The notes under the pieces were generated by a model that saw only the letters and a list, made by a program, of their open reading frames with translations, was not told the origin of the DNA and did no database searches. From contig CAYFMW010000011.1 in NCBI GenBank assembly GCA_964344335.1, forward strand, positions 1-42,527: a DNA stretch of 42,527 bases, given 5' to 3'. Position numbers and translations under genes: made by a program. Position 1 is the stretch's first letter, and each line of letters begins with the position of its first letter. Of this stretch, positions 15,090-23,185 are shown one piece after another. This DNA is from RUG11894 sp964344335. Its GTDB lineage: Bacteria > Bacillota > Clostridia > Peptostreptococcales > Anaerovoracaceae.

Positions 15090-15106
15090 CTTAAGGTTTT
15101 CTTAAG
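15090..15106 (+). promoter_or_regulatory. Response-regulator operator (CTTAAG-N5-CTTAAG)
   Basis: Two CTTAAG half-sites (15090-15095 and 15101-15106) are separated by GTTTT. Tandem TTAAG sites with 10-11-bp phasing are typical of OmpR-family regulators in Firmicutes (for example CiaR). It lies about 80 bases upstream of the ABC ATPase remnant. The rest of the stretch from 14897 to 15186 holds no gene. Confidence 0.55.
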
Positions 15107-15186
15107 AATTTTTCTTTTACACTGAACTTGCAATCGGAAATATTATTCGGATTCAATTCAAAAGGGGTATTGAAAGGAGATTTTCT

Positions 15187-15585
15187 ATGAAGAACACAAT
15201 ATTGAAAGCGGAAGATCTGAGCCTCTTCGAGAATGTCGTCGTTCCCGGGCTCTGCAGAACCAAGAGCGACAACGAATCTGTATACAAAAGAGCGAGCGAA
15301 CTTTTGGAAAAATTCCAACTGGCGGAAGCAAAGAATCGCCTTCCCTCTCAGGTGTCGGGCGGCGAGCAGCAGAGAGCCGCAATCGCAAGGGCTTTAATCA
15401 ACGAGCAGGGGCAGTCCATAGTCATGGTCACTCACGACAGGAAAGCAGCTCTACGGGCGAACCGAATCTTATATATCATAGACGGGCGCATTGAGGGCGA
15501 GCTGGAACTCTCCCCTTACAAGGAATCTCAGCTCAAAGGTCGCGAGACCCAGGTCAATGCCTGGTTGGAATCTCTGGCTTGGTAG
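15187..15585 (+). pseudogene. ABC transporter ATPase (MacB/BceA type) with two in-frame deletions
   Basis: The frame starts after a good AAAGGAG ribosome site with MKNTILKAEDL, the usual start of MacB/BceA ATPases, but then jumps to ENVVVPGLC. This removes the Walker A region. The signature motif is present (SQVSGGEQQRAAIARALINE), after which it jumps to GQSIVMVTHD, which removes Walker B and the D-loop while keeping the H-loop. With 132 residues against a usual ~230-250 and no nucleotide site, it cannot work as an ATPase. Both deletions keep the reading frame open, which is odd for random decay. Confidence 0.85.
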
Positions 15586-15797
15586 GAGGATGGAACGATG
15601 GCAACTTGAGCTTTATCGCTCACGCGCCCATAGGCTTCCGCATCGAAACCTTGCTGGGCATGCAGCAGCCGGGAGGACCTGAGGTCTACACGGTCAGCTA
15701 CATCATCGGTATAATATTCGCAATCCTCTTCTACTTCGGTGTACTGAAGATTGCGGACAAGAGAAAGGAACACATACTGTCGCTGGACAATTGGTAA
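15579..15797 (+). pseudogene. C-terminal fragment of a membrane transporter
   Basis: The 72-residue frame contains one clear membrane helix (YTVSYIIGIIFAILFYFGVL) followed by a basic tail ending ILSLDNW. I cannot place the family; the ending is reminiscent of a multi-helix permease. An AGGAGG ribosome site precedes an ATG at 15598 in another frame that stops after three codons, so the original gene start has been joined out of frame to the tail of a different or deleted gene. It overlaps the end of the ABC remnant by 7 bases. Confidence 0.5.
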
Positions 15798-15837
15798 TAA
15801 CTGGTTAGCTTATTAAATATTTCACAGGCAGATGAAC

Positions 15838-15869
15838 GGAGTGGCGATTAAAAGTCGCCGCTCCTTTTT
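15838..15869 (+). terminator. Rho-independent terminator after the decayed transporter locus
   Basis: GGAG-GGCGA pairs with TCGCC-CTCC in an imperfect stem (15838-15864), followed by five T residues. Confidence 0.75.
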
Positions 15870-16027
15870 ATGCGAGATAAAAGCGTACGCACATGGACCC
15901 GGCGTGACCCCCCCCCCGCAAAATGAAGATGTTTTAATGCGCTAAAAGTGATATAGTTTTATTTAACAATATTCGGCGGCGGAAGGCGCGGAATCTCCGC
16001 GATGCGCCGAAATTTCGGAGAGATTTT

Positions 16028-16975
16028 ATGAAATCGGAAGAGAAAAACTATTATGTCGCAGGCTTTGGCGGCACGAATATAGATCTACACATCCGGGCTC
16101 AGAAACCCGCGGTGATGAGGGATTCCAATTTTGCAAAGATCTATATCTCTCCCGGCGGTGTGATGCGAAACATACTGGACAATGTCGCAAGGCTCGGGAT
16201 TTCCTGCAAACTGCTCTCCGCACTCGGAAGGGACGACTTCGGACGAATAATCCTGACCGACTGCGAGCGCATAGGCATCGACACTTCCTGCATTTACATG
16301 GACTCGGAGCACGGGACATCCTTCTATGTCCCCTTTGTGGACGCGGACGGGGATATGCTGATAGCGGCAAATGATATGCGCAATCTGCAGACCCTTCCGG
16401 AGGATTATCTGGAGGCTCACAAGGAGCTTCTGCGGGGGGCCAAGGCGATACTTTGCGACGCCAACCCGCCGGCGGAAAGAATAGTTCAGCTGACGCAGCT
16501 CGCGGGAGATACGCCGATTTTCGCAGACCCCGTGTCGACGGCAAGATGCAATGTATTTCTGCCCGTCCTGAATAAAATCCATTTGCTTAAGCCCAACCTT
16601 TTGGAGCTGGAAACCATGAGCGGTGTGCAGTGCCGAACGGAGGACGAAATTGCGAAGGCCTGCGGAGTTCTCTTCGAAAGGGGGCTCAATTCGCTGGTCG
16701 TTTCTCTGGGAGCCCGGGGTTGCTATTATGCGGACAGAAGCGGCAAATCCATGTTCAGGCGTATGCGCGCCGTCGAAAATATGGCGAATGCGACGGGGGC
16801 CGGCGACGCCTTTACGGCGGGGCTGGTATCCTCCTGGTGCAGAGGAGCGGATACCTCGGAGATGCTGGACTATGCCCTCGCCTGCGGAATCATCGCCGTG
16901 CAGGGAGAGGATACAATAAATGAAAAGATGAGCGATGCGATGGTTAGACAAGTGATAGAAGAGTATAAATTATAG
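16028..16975 (+). CDS. psuK: Pseudouridine kinase (PfkB family)
   Basis: This 315-residue cytosolic sugar kinase phosphorylates pseudouridine to pseudouridine 5'-phosphate. It has the PfkB/ribokinase fold: N-terminal GFGGTNIDLHIRA, the substrate-loop SPGGVMRNILDNVARLG, and the C-terminal signature NATGAGDAFTAGLVSSW with catalytic Asp260. PfkB specificity is hard to read, but the R-N-I-L-DN-ARLG segment is typical of PsuK and the next gene encodes the glycosidase PsuG, so the assignment is strong. GGAGAG lies shortly before the ATG. The leader contains GC-rich hairpins (GGCGC/GCGCC and CGAAATTTCG near 15985-16018). No transporter gene for pseudouridine is next to the pair. Confidence 0.92.
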   Translation: MKSEEKNYYVAGFGGTNIDLHIRAQKPAVMRDSNFAKIYISPGGVMRNILDNVARLGISCKLLSALGRDDFGRIILTDCERIGIDTSCIYMDSEHGTSFYVPFVDADGDMLIAANDMRNLQTLPEDYLEAHKELLRGAKAILCDANPPAERIVQLTQLAGDTPIFADPVSTARCNVFLPVLNKIHLLKPNLLELETMSGVQCRTEDEIAKACGVLFERGLNSLVVSLGARGCYYADRSGKSMFRRMRAVENMANATGAGDAFTAGLVSSWCRGADTSEMLDYALACGIIAVQGEDTINEKMSDAMVRQVIEEYKL

Positions 16976-16994
16976 AATACAGACGGAGGTAAAT

Positions 16995-17912
16995 ATGAGT
17001 TTTAAGAAGTTTCTCGATATCAGTGCAGAGGTTAAAAAGGCACTTAAAGAGGGAAAGCCGGTAGTGGCGCTGGAGAGCACAATACTGAGCCACGGCATGC
17101 CCTATCCGCAAAACCTTGAGTTCGGCAAAAAGGTGGAACAGGTAATAAGAGAGGGGGGCGCGATTCCTGCGACCATCGCTCTTATCGGAGGTAAGATTAA
17201 GGTCGGCCTCGACGAGGAGGACCTTGCAACCATGTGCACTTCGAAGAATGTCGGAAAGGTGAGCCGCCGCGACTTTGCCATTTATCTTGCGACCGGGCGC
17301 ACGGGCGCGACGACTGTCGCTTCGACTATGATCTGCGCCGCGATGGCCGGCATAAAGGTCTTTGCGACCGGCGGAATCGGCGGGGTTCATAGGCATGGCG
17401 AAGTGAGCATGGATATAAGTGCGGACCTGCAGGAACTCGGGAACACTCCGGTTGCGGTGGTCTGCGCGGGATGCAAGCAGATTCTGGACATCGGCCGGAC
17501 CCTGGAGTATCTGGAGACCATGGGCGTGCCCATAATCGGAAACGCCACGGAGGATTTCCCCGCGTTCTATTGTGTTAAGAGCGGCTACAAGGTGGATTTT
17601 ACCGCCAAGGACGAGGCGGAGATTGCGAAGATTATAGCTATCAGCAACAAGCTTGGCTTTAAGGGCGGAATGGTGATTGCGAATCCGGTGCCGGAGAAGG
17701 ACTCCCTCGATTTCGACTACATGGAAGGCATAATAGACGCTGCCATGAAGGAGGCCGAAGAGAAGGGCATACATGGCAAGGATACAACTCCCTTCTTGCT
17801 GGCGAAGATCGTGGAGATGACGAAAGGAAAGTCGCTGGAGACGAATATCGCGCTCGCGCTGGATAATGCGAGAGTGGGAGCGAATATTGCGGTGGAACTG
17901 AGCAGACTGTAG
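16995..17912 (+). CDS. psuG: Pseudouridine-5'-phosphate glycosidase
   Basis: This enzyme (305 residues) splits pseudouridine 5'-phosphate into ribose 5-phosphate and uracil, breaking the C-C glycosidic bond; it is Mn-dependent and trimeric in known cases. Clear family motifs are VALESTILSHGMPYPQN, GAIPATIALIGGKIKVGL, GKVSRRDFAIYLATGRTGATTVASTM, and FATGGIGGVHRHGE with catalytic Lys/His neighbourhood, then LETNIALALDNARVGANIAVELS at the end. It follows psuK by 19 bases with a GGAGGT ribosome site, so the two form an operon. It ends at a terminator shared with serS. Confidence 0.97.
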   Translation: MSFKKFLDISAEVKKALKEGKPVVALESTILSHGMPYPQNLEFGKKVEQVIREGGAIPATIALIGGKIKVGLDEEDLATMCTSKNVGKVSRRDFAIYLATGRTGATTVASTMICAAMAGIKVFATGGIGGVHRHGEVSMDISADLQELGNTPVAVVCAGCKQILDIGRTLEYLETMGVPIIGNATEDFPAFYCVKSGYKVDFTAKDEAEIAKIIAISNKLGFKGGMVIANPVPEKDSLDFDYMEGIIDAAMKEAEEKGIHGKDTTPFLLAKIVEMTKGKSLETNIALALDNARVGANIAVELSRL

Positions 17913-17934
17913 AACAGGCGTTCGAATCAGATTA

Positions 17935-17962
17935 AAAAAGCGGGGTGTTGGCCCCGCTTTTT
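17935..17962. terminator. Bidirectional terminator between psuG and serS
   Basis: AAAAAGCGGGG and CCCCGCTTTTT form a perfect 11-bp stem around a 6-base loop. The A and T tracts serve both converging genes. Confidence 0.9.
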
Positions 17963-17967
17963 AAACT

Positions 17968-19248
17968 CTATCCCAGTTTAGCTTTTCCGCCCATATAGGG
18001 ACGCAGAGGCGCGGGGACGATGATCGTTCCGTCCGGCCTGTAGTGATTTTCCAGGAAGGCGATGAGCATCCTCGGAGGCGCCACGACAGTATTGTTTAAA
18101 GTGTGGGCAAAATAATTGCCCTTCTCCTTGTCGCGCACGCGTATGCCGAGCCTGCGCGCCTGAGCATCGCCCAGATTGGAGCAGCTGCCCACCTCGAAAT
18201 ACTTTTGCTGCCTTGGAGACCAGGCTTCCACATCCACGGACTTTACCTTTAAGTCGGCAAGATCGCCCGAGCAGCACTCCAGAGTGCGCACGGGAATCTC
18301 AAGGCTGCGGAAGAATTCGACCGTATAGCTCCAGAGCTTATCGTACCACATCGCGGAATCCTCCGGCTCGCAGACGACCACCATCTCCTGCTTCTCGAAC
18401 TGGTGAATCCTGTACACGCCGCGCTCCTCTATGCCGTGGGCGCCGACCTCCTTGCGAAAGCACGGGCTGTAGCTCGTAAGCGCCTGAGGCAAATCTTCCT
18501 TTTCGAGAATCTGATCTATAAAACGGCCAACCATGGAGTGTTCGGAAGTGCCGATCAGATAGAGGTCCTCGCCCTCTATCTTGTACATCATGTTTTCCAT
18601 CTCCGCAAAGCTCATGACCCCCTGCACGACATTGCCGTGAATCATGAAAGGCGGGATGACATATGTAAATCCCTTGTCGATCATAAAATCCCGGGCATAG
18701 CTGAGCACCGCCGAATGCAGCCTTGCGACATCGCCCTTAAGATAATAGAAGCCGCTTCCGGATGTGCGGCGCGCGGAATCCAAATCCACGCCATCGAGCA
18801 TTTCCATGATGTCTATATGATAGGGAACTTCCCACTCGGGAACTACAGGTTCTCCGTAGCGCTCGAGTTCGACATTTTCGCTGTCGTCCCTGCCGATGCT
18901 GACGCTCGGGTCCATCATCTGGGGGATTACCATCATGCGCTCGTTAATCTGCTCCGCAAAGACCGCCTCGTCCGCCTCGAGCGCGGCGAGTTCGGCGGCG
19001 ATATCTGTCACCTGCTTCTTTGCTTCCTCGGCCTCCTGCTTTTTTCCGGCCTTTAGGAGCTGACCGATCTCCTTGGACACGGAATTCCTAATCGCGCGAA
19101 GTTCGTCACCCTTGGTCTTGGCGGCGCGGAGTTTCTCGTCCAGTTCTATAACCTCATCCACCAGAGGGAGTTTTTCGTCCTGGAATTTCTTTTTTATATT
19201 CTCTTTGACGGCTTCCGGGTTTGCCCTCACAAATTTGATATCTAACAT
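17968..19248 (-). CDS. serS: Seryl-tRNA synthetase
   Basis: This class II aminoacyl-tRNA synthetase (426 residues, full length) charges tRNA-Ser. The N-terminal MLDIKFVRANPEAVKENIKKK leads into the long antiparallel coiled coil (about residues 27-105) that grips tRNA-Ser. The catalytic domain shows motif 2 (SPCFRKEVGAHGIEERGVYRIHQFEKQEMV) and motif 3 (HTLNNTVVAPPRMLIAFLENH). The ATG is preceded by GGAGGAAAT. A strong promoter lies upstream and no T-box leader is seen. Confidence 0.98.
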   Translation of the reverse strand: MLDIKFVRANPEAVKENIKKKFQDEKLPLVDEVIELDEKLRAAKTKGDELRAIRNSVSKEIGQLLKAGKKQEAEEAKKQVTDIAAELAALEADEAVFAEQINERMMVIPQMMDPSVSIGRDDSENVELERYGEPVVPEWEVPYHIDIMEMLDGVDLDSARRTSGSGFYYLKGDVARLHSAVLSYARDFMIDKGFTYVIPPFMIHGNVVQGVMSFAEMENMMYKIEGEDLYLIGTSEHSMVGRFIDQILEKEDLPQALTSYSPCFRKEVGAHGIEERGVYRIHQFEKQEMVVVCEPEDSAMWYDKLWSYTVEFFRSLEIPVRTLECCSGDLADLKVKSVDVEAWSPRQQKYFEVGSCSNLGDAQARRLGIRVRDKEKGNYFAHTLNNTVVAPPRMLIAFLENHYRPDGTIIVPAPLRPYMGGKAKLG

Positions 19249-19302
19249 ATTTCCTCCTTACAACGCCGCAAAGCCTTATTTTCCTTGCTTCAGATACAAA
19301 AT

Positions 19303-19331
19303 ATTATACTCAAGCCGACATTGATATGCAA
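19303..19331 (-). promoter_or_regulatory. serS promoter
   Basis: On the minus strand TTGCAT (19331-19326) and TATAAT (19308-19303) are separated by 17 bases, about 55 bases upstream of the serS ATG. Confidence 0.7.
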
Positions 19332-19449
19332 GCGAGCTAGACCTGCATTCGATTCCAAGGCGGAAAATTGCCCATGATTTTACAATAAGAAAAATCCCGC
19401 TGTGATATAATTAAAAATAGCGGTAATGTTCCGCGGACAGGAGGCTATT

Positions 19450-20010
19450 ATGTATACACCGACACTCGAGCAGGCCAGAGAGCTGCTCTACGAACACAAT
19501 AAAGAAGATTTTCACCGCCAGCACGGCGAGGCGGTCTCCGGGGTCATGGCCTGGTTTGCAAAGAAATACGACCCGGAAAATGTCGAATATTGGGCGGCGG
19601 TCGGGATGCTTCACGACCTGGACTTCGAAAAATATCCGGATGAGCACTGCGTCAAGGCTAAGGAAATGATGGAGGAAATAGACATCAATCCGGATATGAT
19701 ACGCTCCGTCTGCTCCCATGGCTGGGGAATGACGGGTTCGGAATTTAAGCCCGAGAGCACCATGGAGAAGATACTGTTTGCGGTCGATGAACTCACCGGG
19801 CTGATAGGTGCCGCGGCGCTGGTTAGGCCCTCCAAATCCACCCTCGACATGGAACTGAAGTCGCTGAAGAAGAAGTTCAAGGACAAAGCATTCGCGGCGG
19901 GCTGCAGCAGAGAGACAATCCGGCAGGGCGCCGAGCAACTCGGCTGGGAGCTGGACGAATTGCTGTCGCAGACCTTAGAGGCTATGCAGAGTCTGGAAGC
20001 CGGGGAGTAA
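19450..20010 (+). CDS. HD-domain hydrolase-like protein
   Basis: The 186-residue protein belongs to the HD superfamily: His25 (FHRQHGEAVSG), the His55-Asp56 pair (VGMLHDLDFEKYPDEH), His near 90 (VCSHGWGM) and Asp in FAVDELTGLIGA. Such small stand-alone HD proteins are probable phosphohydrolases; the substrate is unknown. This subgroup (LLYEHNKEDFHRQHGEAVSGVM) is widespread in Clostridia. The ATG at 19450 has AGGAGG 5 bases upstream, so I prefer it to an in-frame start at 19426. It is followed 10 bases later by a frameshifted membrane-anchored protein gene. Confidence 0.85.
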   Translation: MYTPTLEQARELLYEHNKEDFHRQHGEAVSGVMAWFAKKYDPENVEYWAAVGMLHDLDFEKYPDEHCVKAKEMMEEIDINPDMIRSVCSHGWGMTGSEFKPESTMEKILFAVDELTGLIGAAALVRPSKSTLDMELKSLKKKFKDKAFAAGCSRETIRQGAEQLGWELDELLSQTLEAMQSLEAGE

Positions 20011-20020
20011 GAGTGTTTCG

Positions 20021-20817
20021 ATGAATAAAGTCAAAAAATCGCATTAGTAATAGTTATTTTAGCAGTAATCGCATCGGCAGTAGGCGGATATTTTCTATAT
20101 CAAAACTGGACAATCAGATTCAAATTGGAATTGGACCGTTTTTTTGGTAAAGGAAACTGGGAATGCATTTCCCAGGAAACAAAGGACAGCATTATATATA
20201 CAACCTATCCTTTCGGACAGGAGCAACCACCGTTAGCTGAGGAAGTTCCGGGCAAATTTACGAATTGGGATATTCGCTTTGTGGACCACGATAAAAACGA
20301 GTCCGTCTGGCGTATCACAGACCATGTGTACAAAATAAGCGACGATAGATACGGTATCTTAAACCCTAAGAGATTGTCGGCGAGACAGGCCCTAACTTTG
20401 GAACTCATGAACATTTCGTTCGGTATTATAGGGGAGGATATTAAAACGGAAATCATAGAAGAATACCTTCCCCCCGCCGAAGCGGCTTGCATAGATGTCG
20501 ACATGTCCTATAACGGCGGCAACCCCAAGCCGGAATTTTATGACAAGCTATTGAAAGAAAGCTGGTTCAACGCCAAAGAAGTGTCCGCAGATAAGTACCT
20601 GCGAATCGATTCACACGAATTTTATGTATATATCAGAGCCTTCGATTATCGCATAGAGCAGCTATCGAACTCGGAGAAGTCTCATTTACTGAATAGCCTG
20701 AAGGACATTGAAAAAGCAATGTGCAATCGATACGGGGAATATGCTTCCTTTAAAATACTCTTCGATAAAGACCATCGGGTTGAGTATAAGGATGGACAAA
20801 AGCTAAGTTCAAACTGA
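20021..20817 (+). pseudogene. Membrane-anchored hypothetical protein, frameshift in an A-tract
   Basis: The ATG at 20021 reads MNKVKKSH and stops. One frame over, the DNA from about 20035 reads KIALVIVILAVIASAVGGYFLYQNW, a textbook membrane anchor. It continues without a break into a ~230-residue domain (ELDRFFGKGNWECISQETK to the stop at 20815-20817). One extra A in the six-A run at about 20033-20038 would join MNKVKK to IALVIV. So either the gene carries a one-base deletion, or the run is a sequencing error. The long domain is intact and has no stops. I do not recognise the domain; its repeated YxY motifs and acidic character suggest an extracytoplasmic part. The only in-frame start without repair is a TTG at 20125, which would lose the anchor. 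Confidence 0.7.
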
Positions 20818-20846
20818 TCTCTGCCGGGGCGTAGTTGTACATCAAG

Positions 20847-20875
20847 GACAGCCGAAAGCCGGCTGTCTTTTTCTT
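20847..20875 (+). terminator. Rho-independent terminator
   Basis: GACAGCCG (20847-20854) pairs with CGGCTGTC (20860-20867) and is followed by TTTTTCTTTTTT. Confidence 0.9.
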
Positions 20876-20892
20876 TTTTAAGGATGATGAAT

Positions 20893-20946
20893 TTTTCGTC
20901 CATCGCATTGAGCTTCAGTCCAAAATACAGTATAATTGGACGAAAA
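20893..20946 (+). promoter_or_regulatory. fic promoter framed by inverted operator repeats
   Basis: TTGAGC (20908-20913) and TATAAT (20931-20936) lie 17 bases apart. The promoter is framed by an exact inverted repeat: TTTTCGTCCA at 20893-20902 and TGGACGAAAA at 20937-20946. A third partial copy (GGACGAAA) lies at 20958-20965, just before the ribosome site. This is the arrangement expected of an autorepressed promoter. Confidence 0.65.
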
Positions 20947-20974
20947 CAAGAGGGGCCGGACGAAAGGAGTTCTT

Positions 20975-22036
20975 ATGAGATTATTTGATTACAGTCGACT
21001 TGAAGATAAAACATGGGATACGGATGTATTGAATCTTGTCGCAAAGATATATGAGCACAAAGGACGACAGGATTTATTCGTACGCCAGAAACCGGTAGAG
21101 TTGGAACGTTTGATAAATATAGCGAAAATCCAGAGTACGGAAGCATCCAATAAAATCGAGGGTATTGTTACAACCGGCACCCGCATGAAGCAATTGTTTG
21201 AAGAAAAAACAACTCCTCGCAACCGAGATGAAGATGAGATTATGGGTTATAGGGATGTTCTAAATACCATTCACGAAAGCTACGAATATATTCCAATCAA
21301 GCCTTCTTACATACTTCAGCTACATCGGGATTTGCTGAAAAGAGCGGGGGTTTCATACGGGGGGAATTTCAAAAATGTACAAAACTACATTAAAGAAACA
21401 AGACCGGATGGAACTACAATTACACGCTTCACTCCCCTTGCTCCATACGATACGCCGGATGCAATTGAAAATTTGTGCAATGCCTATGAGCAAGCCATCG
21501 CTAATGAAAAGGTGGATGCATTGCTTTTAATCCCAACCTTCATCTGTGATTTTCTTTGTATCCACCCTTTCAATGATGGAAATGGAAGGATAAGCAGATT
21601 GCTGACTCTCCTCCTTCTATATAAGACCGGATACAATGTGGGAAAATACATCAGTATAGAAAAGCAAATAGAGAAAACGAAAGATCGATACTACGATGCG
21701 CTTGAAGCCTCTAATATGGGATGGCACGAAGGAGCAAATGATCCGACCCCATTCATCAGATATATGCTGCAGGTGATTCTGGCTTGCTACACCGAATTTG
21801 AGGACAGAGTCGGATTTATGGGTGAAATAGGAAGCAAAAGCACAGCTTATGACATCGTAAAAAGATATACCGAAGCAAAAGTCGGCAAATTCACAAGTGC
21901 AGATGTTATCGCAAATTGCCCGAGTGTTGGCAGGTCATCCATCCTTGTAGCGTTAAAGAGCCTTACCGAGGAAGGCCTTATAATCAGAAAAGGCTCCGGA
22001 AGAAGTACATTTTATCTTCGTTCAGATAGTAAATAG
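20975..22036 (+). CDS. Fic-domain protein with N-terminal inhibitory motif and C-terminal winged helix
   Basis: This 353-residue protein is a class II Fic enzyme, predicted to transfer AMP (or another nucleotide moiety) to hydroxyl groups of target proteins. The catalytic motif is HPFNDGNGR at 197-205, with catalytic His197. An inhibitory helix motif of the S/T-x-x-x-E-G type lies before it (Ser58-Glu62-Gly63, TEASNKIEGI), which should block ATP until relieved. The last ~70 residues (SADVIANCPSVGRSSILVALKSLTEEGLI) look like a winged helix, so the protein may bind DNA and control its own promoter. The ATG at 20975 has AAAGGAG 6 bases upstream. Inverted TTTTCGTCCA repeats flank both the promoter and the gene end. 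The surrounding GC content is lower than in the housekeeping blocks, suggesting acquisition by transfer. Confidence 0.92.
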   Translation: MRLFDYSRLEDKTWDTDVLNLVAKIYEHKGRQDLFVRQKPVELERLINIAKIQSTEASNKIEGIVTTGTRMKQLFEEKTTPRNRDEDEIMGYRDVLNTIHESYEYIPIKPSYILQLHRDLLKRAGVSYGGNFKNVQNYIKETRPDGTTITRFTPLAPYDTPDAIENLCNAYEQAIANEKVDALLLIPTFICDFLCIHPFNDGNGRISRLLTLLLLYKTGYNVGKYISIEKQIEKTKDRYYDALEASNMGWHEGANDPTPFIRYMLQVILACYTEFEDRVGFMGEIGSKSTAYDIVKRYTEAKVGKFTSADVIANCPSVGRSSILVALKSLTEEGLIIRKGSGRSTFYLRSDSK

Positions 22037-22070
22037 TTTTCGTCCAAAAGCGTGTTGGTTTGGACGAAAC
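22037..22070 (+). repeat. Inverted repeat after fic, same sequence as the promoter operator
   Basis: TTTTCGTCCAAA (22037-22048) is followed by TTTGGACGAAAC (22059-22070). This repeats the operator-like sequence found at 20893 and 20937. It begins right after the fic stop codon and has no T-tract, so it is more likely a binding site or transposition-type end than a terminator. Confidence 0.6.
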
Positions 22071-22166
22071 CAACTACTGTAGATGTTTACATTCTGTCTA
22101 AAATAATATTAAAGACAGGTTGAAGCAATCAGTTGAATGGATTAACAATCAGAGGAGGATGGAATT

Positions 22167-22319
22167 ATGGAGAACATAGTAGATGGAAAAATGTGGTTCA
22201 TAGATTTACTTACTGAATTTGGGGGAAAAGAAGAACTTAAATCTTCTCCAATTAAATTGTGGGCGGCGTATTGTATAGTTCTCAAAAGAATCAAAATGCT
22301 TAAGCCAATTGCATATTAA
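22167..22319 (+). CDS. Small hypothetical protein (50 aa)
   Basis: An AGGAGG ribosome site 8 bases upstream of an ATG opens a 50-codon frame: MENIVDGKMWFIDLL at the start, IKMLKPIAY at the end. I do not recognise it. The distal two thirds overlap, on the other strand, the tail of another candidate gene (22206-22553); both can hardly be well conserved there. It may be the 5' end of a longer gene cut by a deletion. Confidence 0.4.
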   Translation: MENIVDGKMWFIDLLTEFGGKEELKSSPIKLWAAYCIVLKRIKMLKPIAY

Positions 22320-22553
22320 TTCGCAATCTTCAGAATCTAGAATAAATACAGCGATTTTAGCATCTTCATATAATTCGTCCAACTTCTCTTTTATGTCCGT
22401 GCATTTTACTTGTGAGGAGGAGCCCTTTAATTTATCCCAAGCTTTATAGAATTTGGATATTTCCCATAAAGTTAAATCAGCTCTATCTTGAGCAAAGGTG
22501 ATACTTCTTCTTAAATTATATTCACTTTTCTAATTACCATCACTCGATTTCAT
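22206..22553 (-). pseudogene. Hypothetical gene with an in-frame TAG at codon 8
   Basis: An AAGGAGA ribosome site precedes an ATG at 22553. The frame reads MKSSDGN, a TAG, then stays open for 107 further codons (KSEYNLRRSITFAQDRADLT onward to a stop at 22206). The composition is protein-like, with alternating charged and aromatic residues (WEISKFYKAWDKLKG, then KEKLDELYEDAKIAVFILD). I do not know the family. The stop near the start probably marks a decayed gene. Its 3' third overlaps the small plus-strand ORF at 22167-22319. Confidence 0.45.
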
Positions 22554-23185
22554 AGCTGGTCTCCTTCCGTTTCGTAGAAACTTGCTGAATATTTTATTGA
22601 ATGCCTCTACTAACATTATGGGGATTCTCATCCATAGAATTTTAATGATGGGGCGTATTTTTCGAAATTTATTAAAAATAAATTTACCCCTGCTGAGACT
22701 TGCTCAGTAGAGGTAAAGGTTTAAGCTTGGATTGAACCGAGAGCTAAAAGTGTGCCCGATTCTTTGATTTTGAAGGAGCACTGAACATTTTGCCCCTTGG
22801 AATCATGGGTTTTACGGTTCCGGAAGCTGATATTAAGCTTGCCGGTCGCAAAACATCAAGTCATTAGTTGTCTTGGCACAAACATTTTGAAACAGCTTTG
22901 TGTATGCGGCACGAGCAGGCGGCTCACGATAGATGTAAAGCAAACCTGCGTGTTCAGTGAGATTCATTTTTTGATAAACCCGGCACACTTTTCGGATTTC
23001 AAAGAGTAGCGCTCGAAAAACCGCAGGGAATTTTGTAGTATGTGTTTGGTATTCTTTTGATATGGTCGGCTAAAATTGAAAATAAGCGCATTTTCGCCGA
23101 AACTCAAAGCACTGCTCCTATGCAAGTTTAGGGCTTCGTAGCCGCACTTTTATAGAGCTACCACGGTCACAGCAGACATGCGCTT
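22554..23185. other. Non-coding or decayed stretch between the fic region and ridA
   Basis: I see no supported gene. A hairpin with a 15-bp stem (22683-22697 with 22703-22717, TTTACC at the 5' end and GGTAAA at the 3' end) is the clearest structure. A short frame at 22804 (MGFTVPEADIKLAGRK, then a stop) could be a gene fragment, but no family is evident. Base composition is lower in GC than the flanking housekeeping genes. Confidence 0.4.

Noticed and set aside
15908..15917. Run of ten C residues upstream of psuK, as a phase-variable tract
   Set aside because: It lies about 110 bases upstream of the gene and outside any recognisable promoter. Homopolymer runs of this length are also prone to assembly error. 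No functional argument remains.
22683..22717. 15-bp hairpin as a Rho-independent terminator or CRISPR-like repeat
   Set aside because: There is no T-tract, no further copies with spacers, and no gene end close by on either strand.
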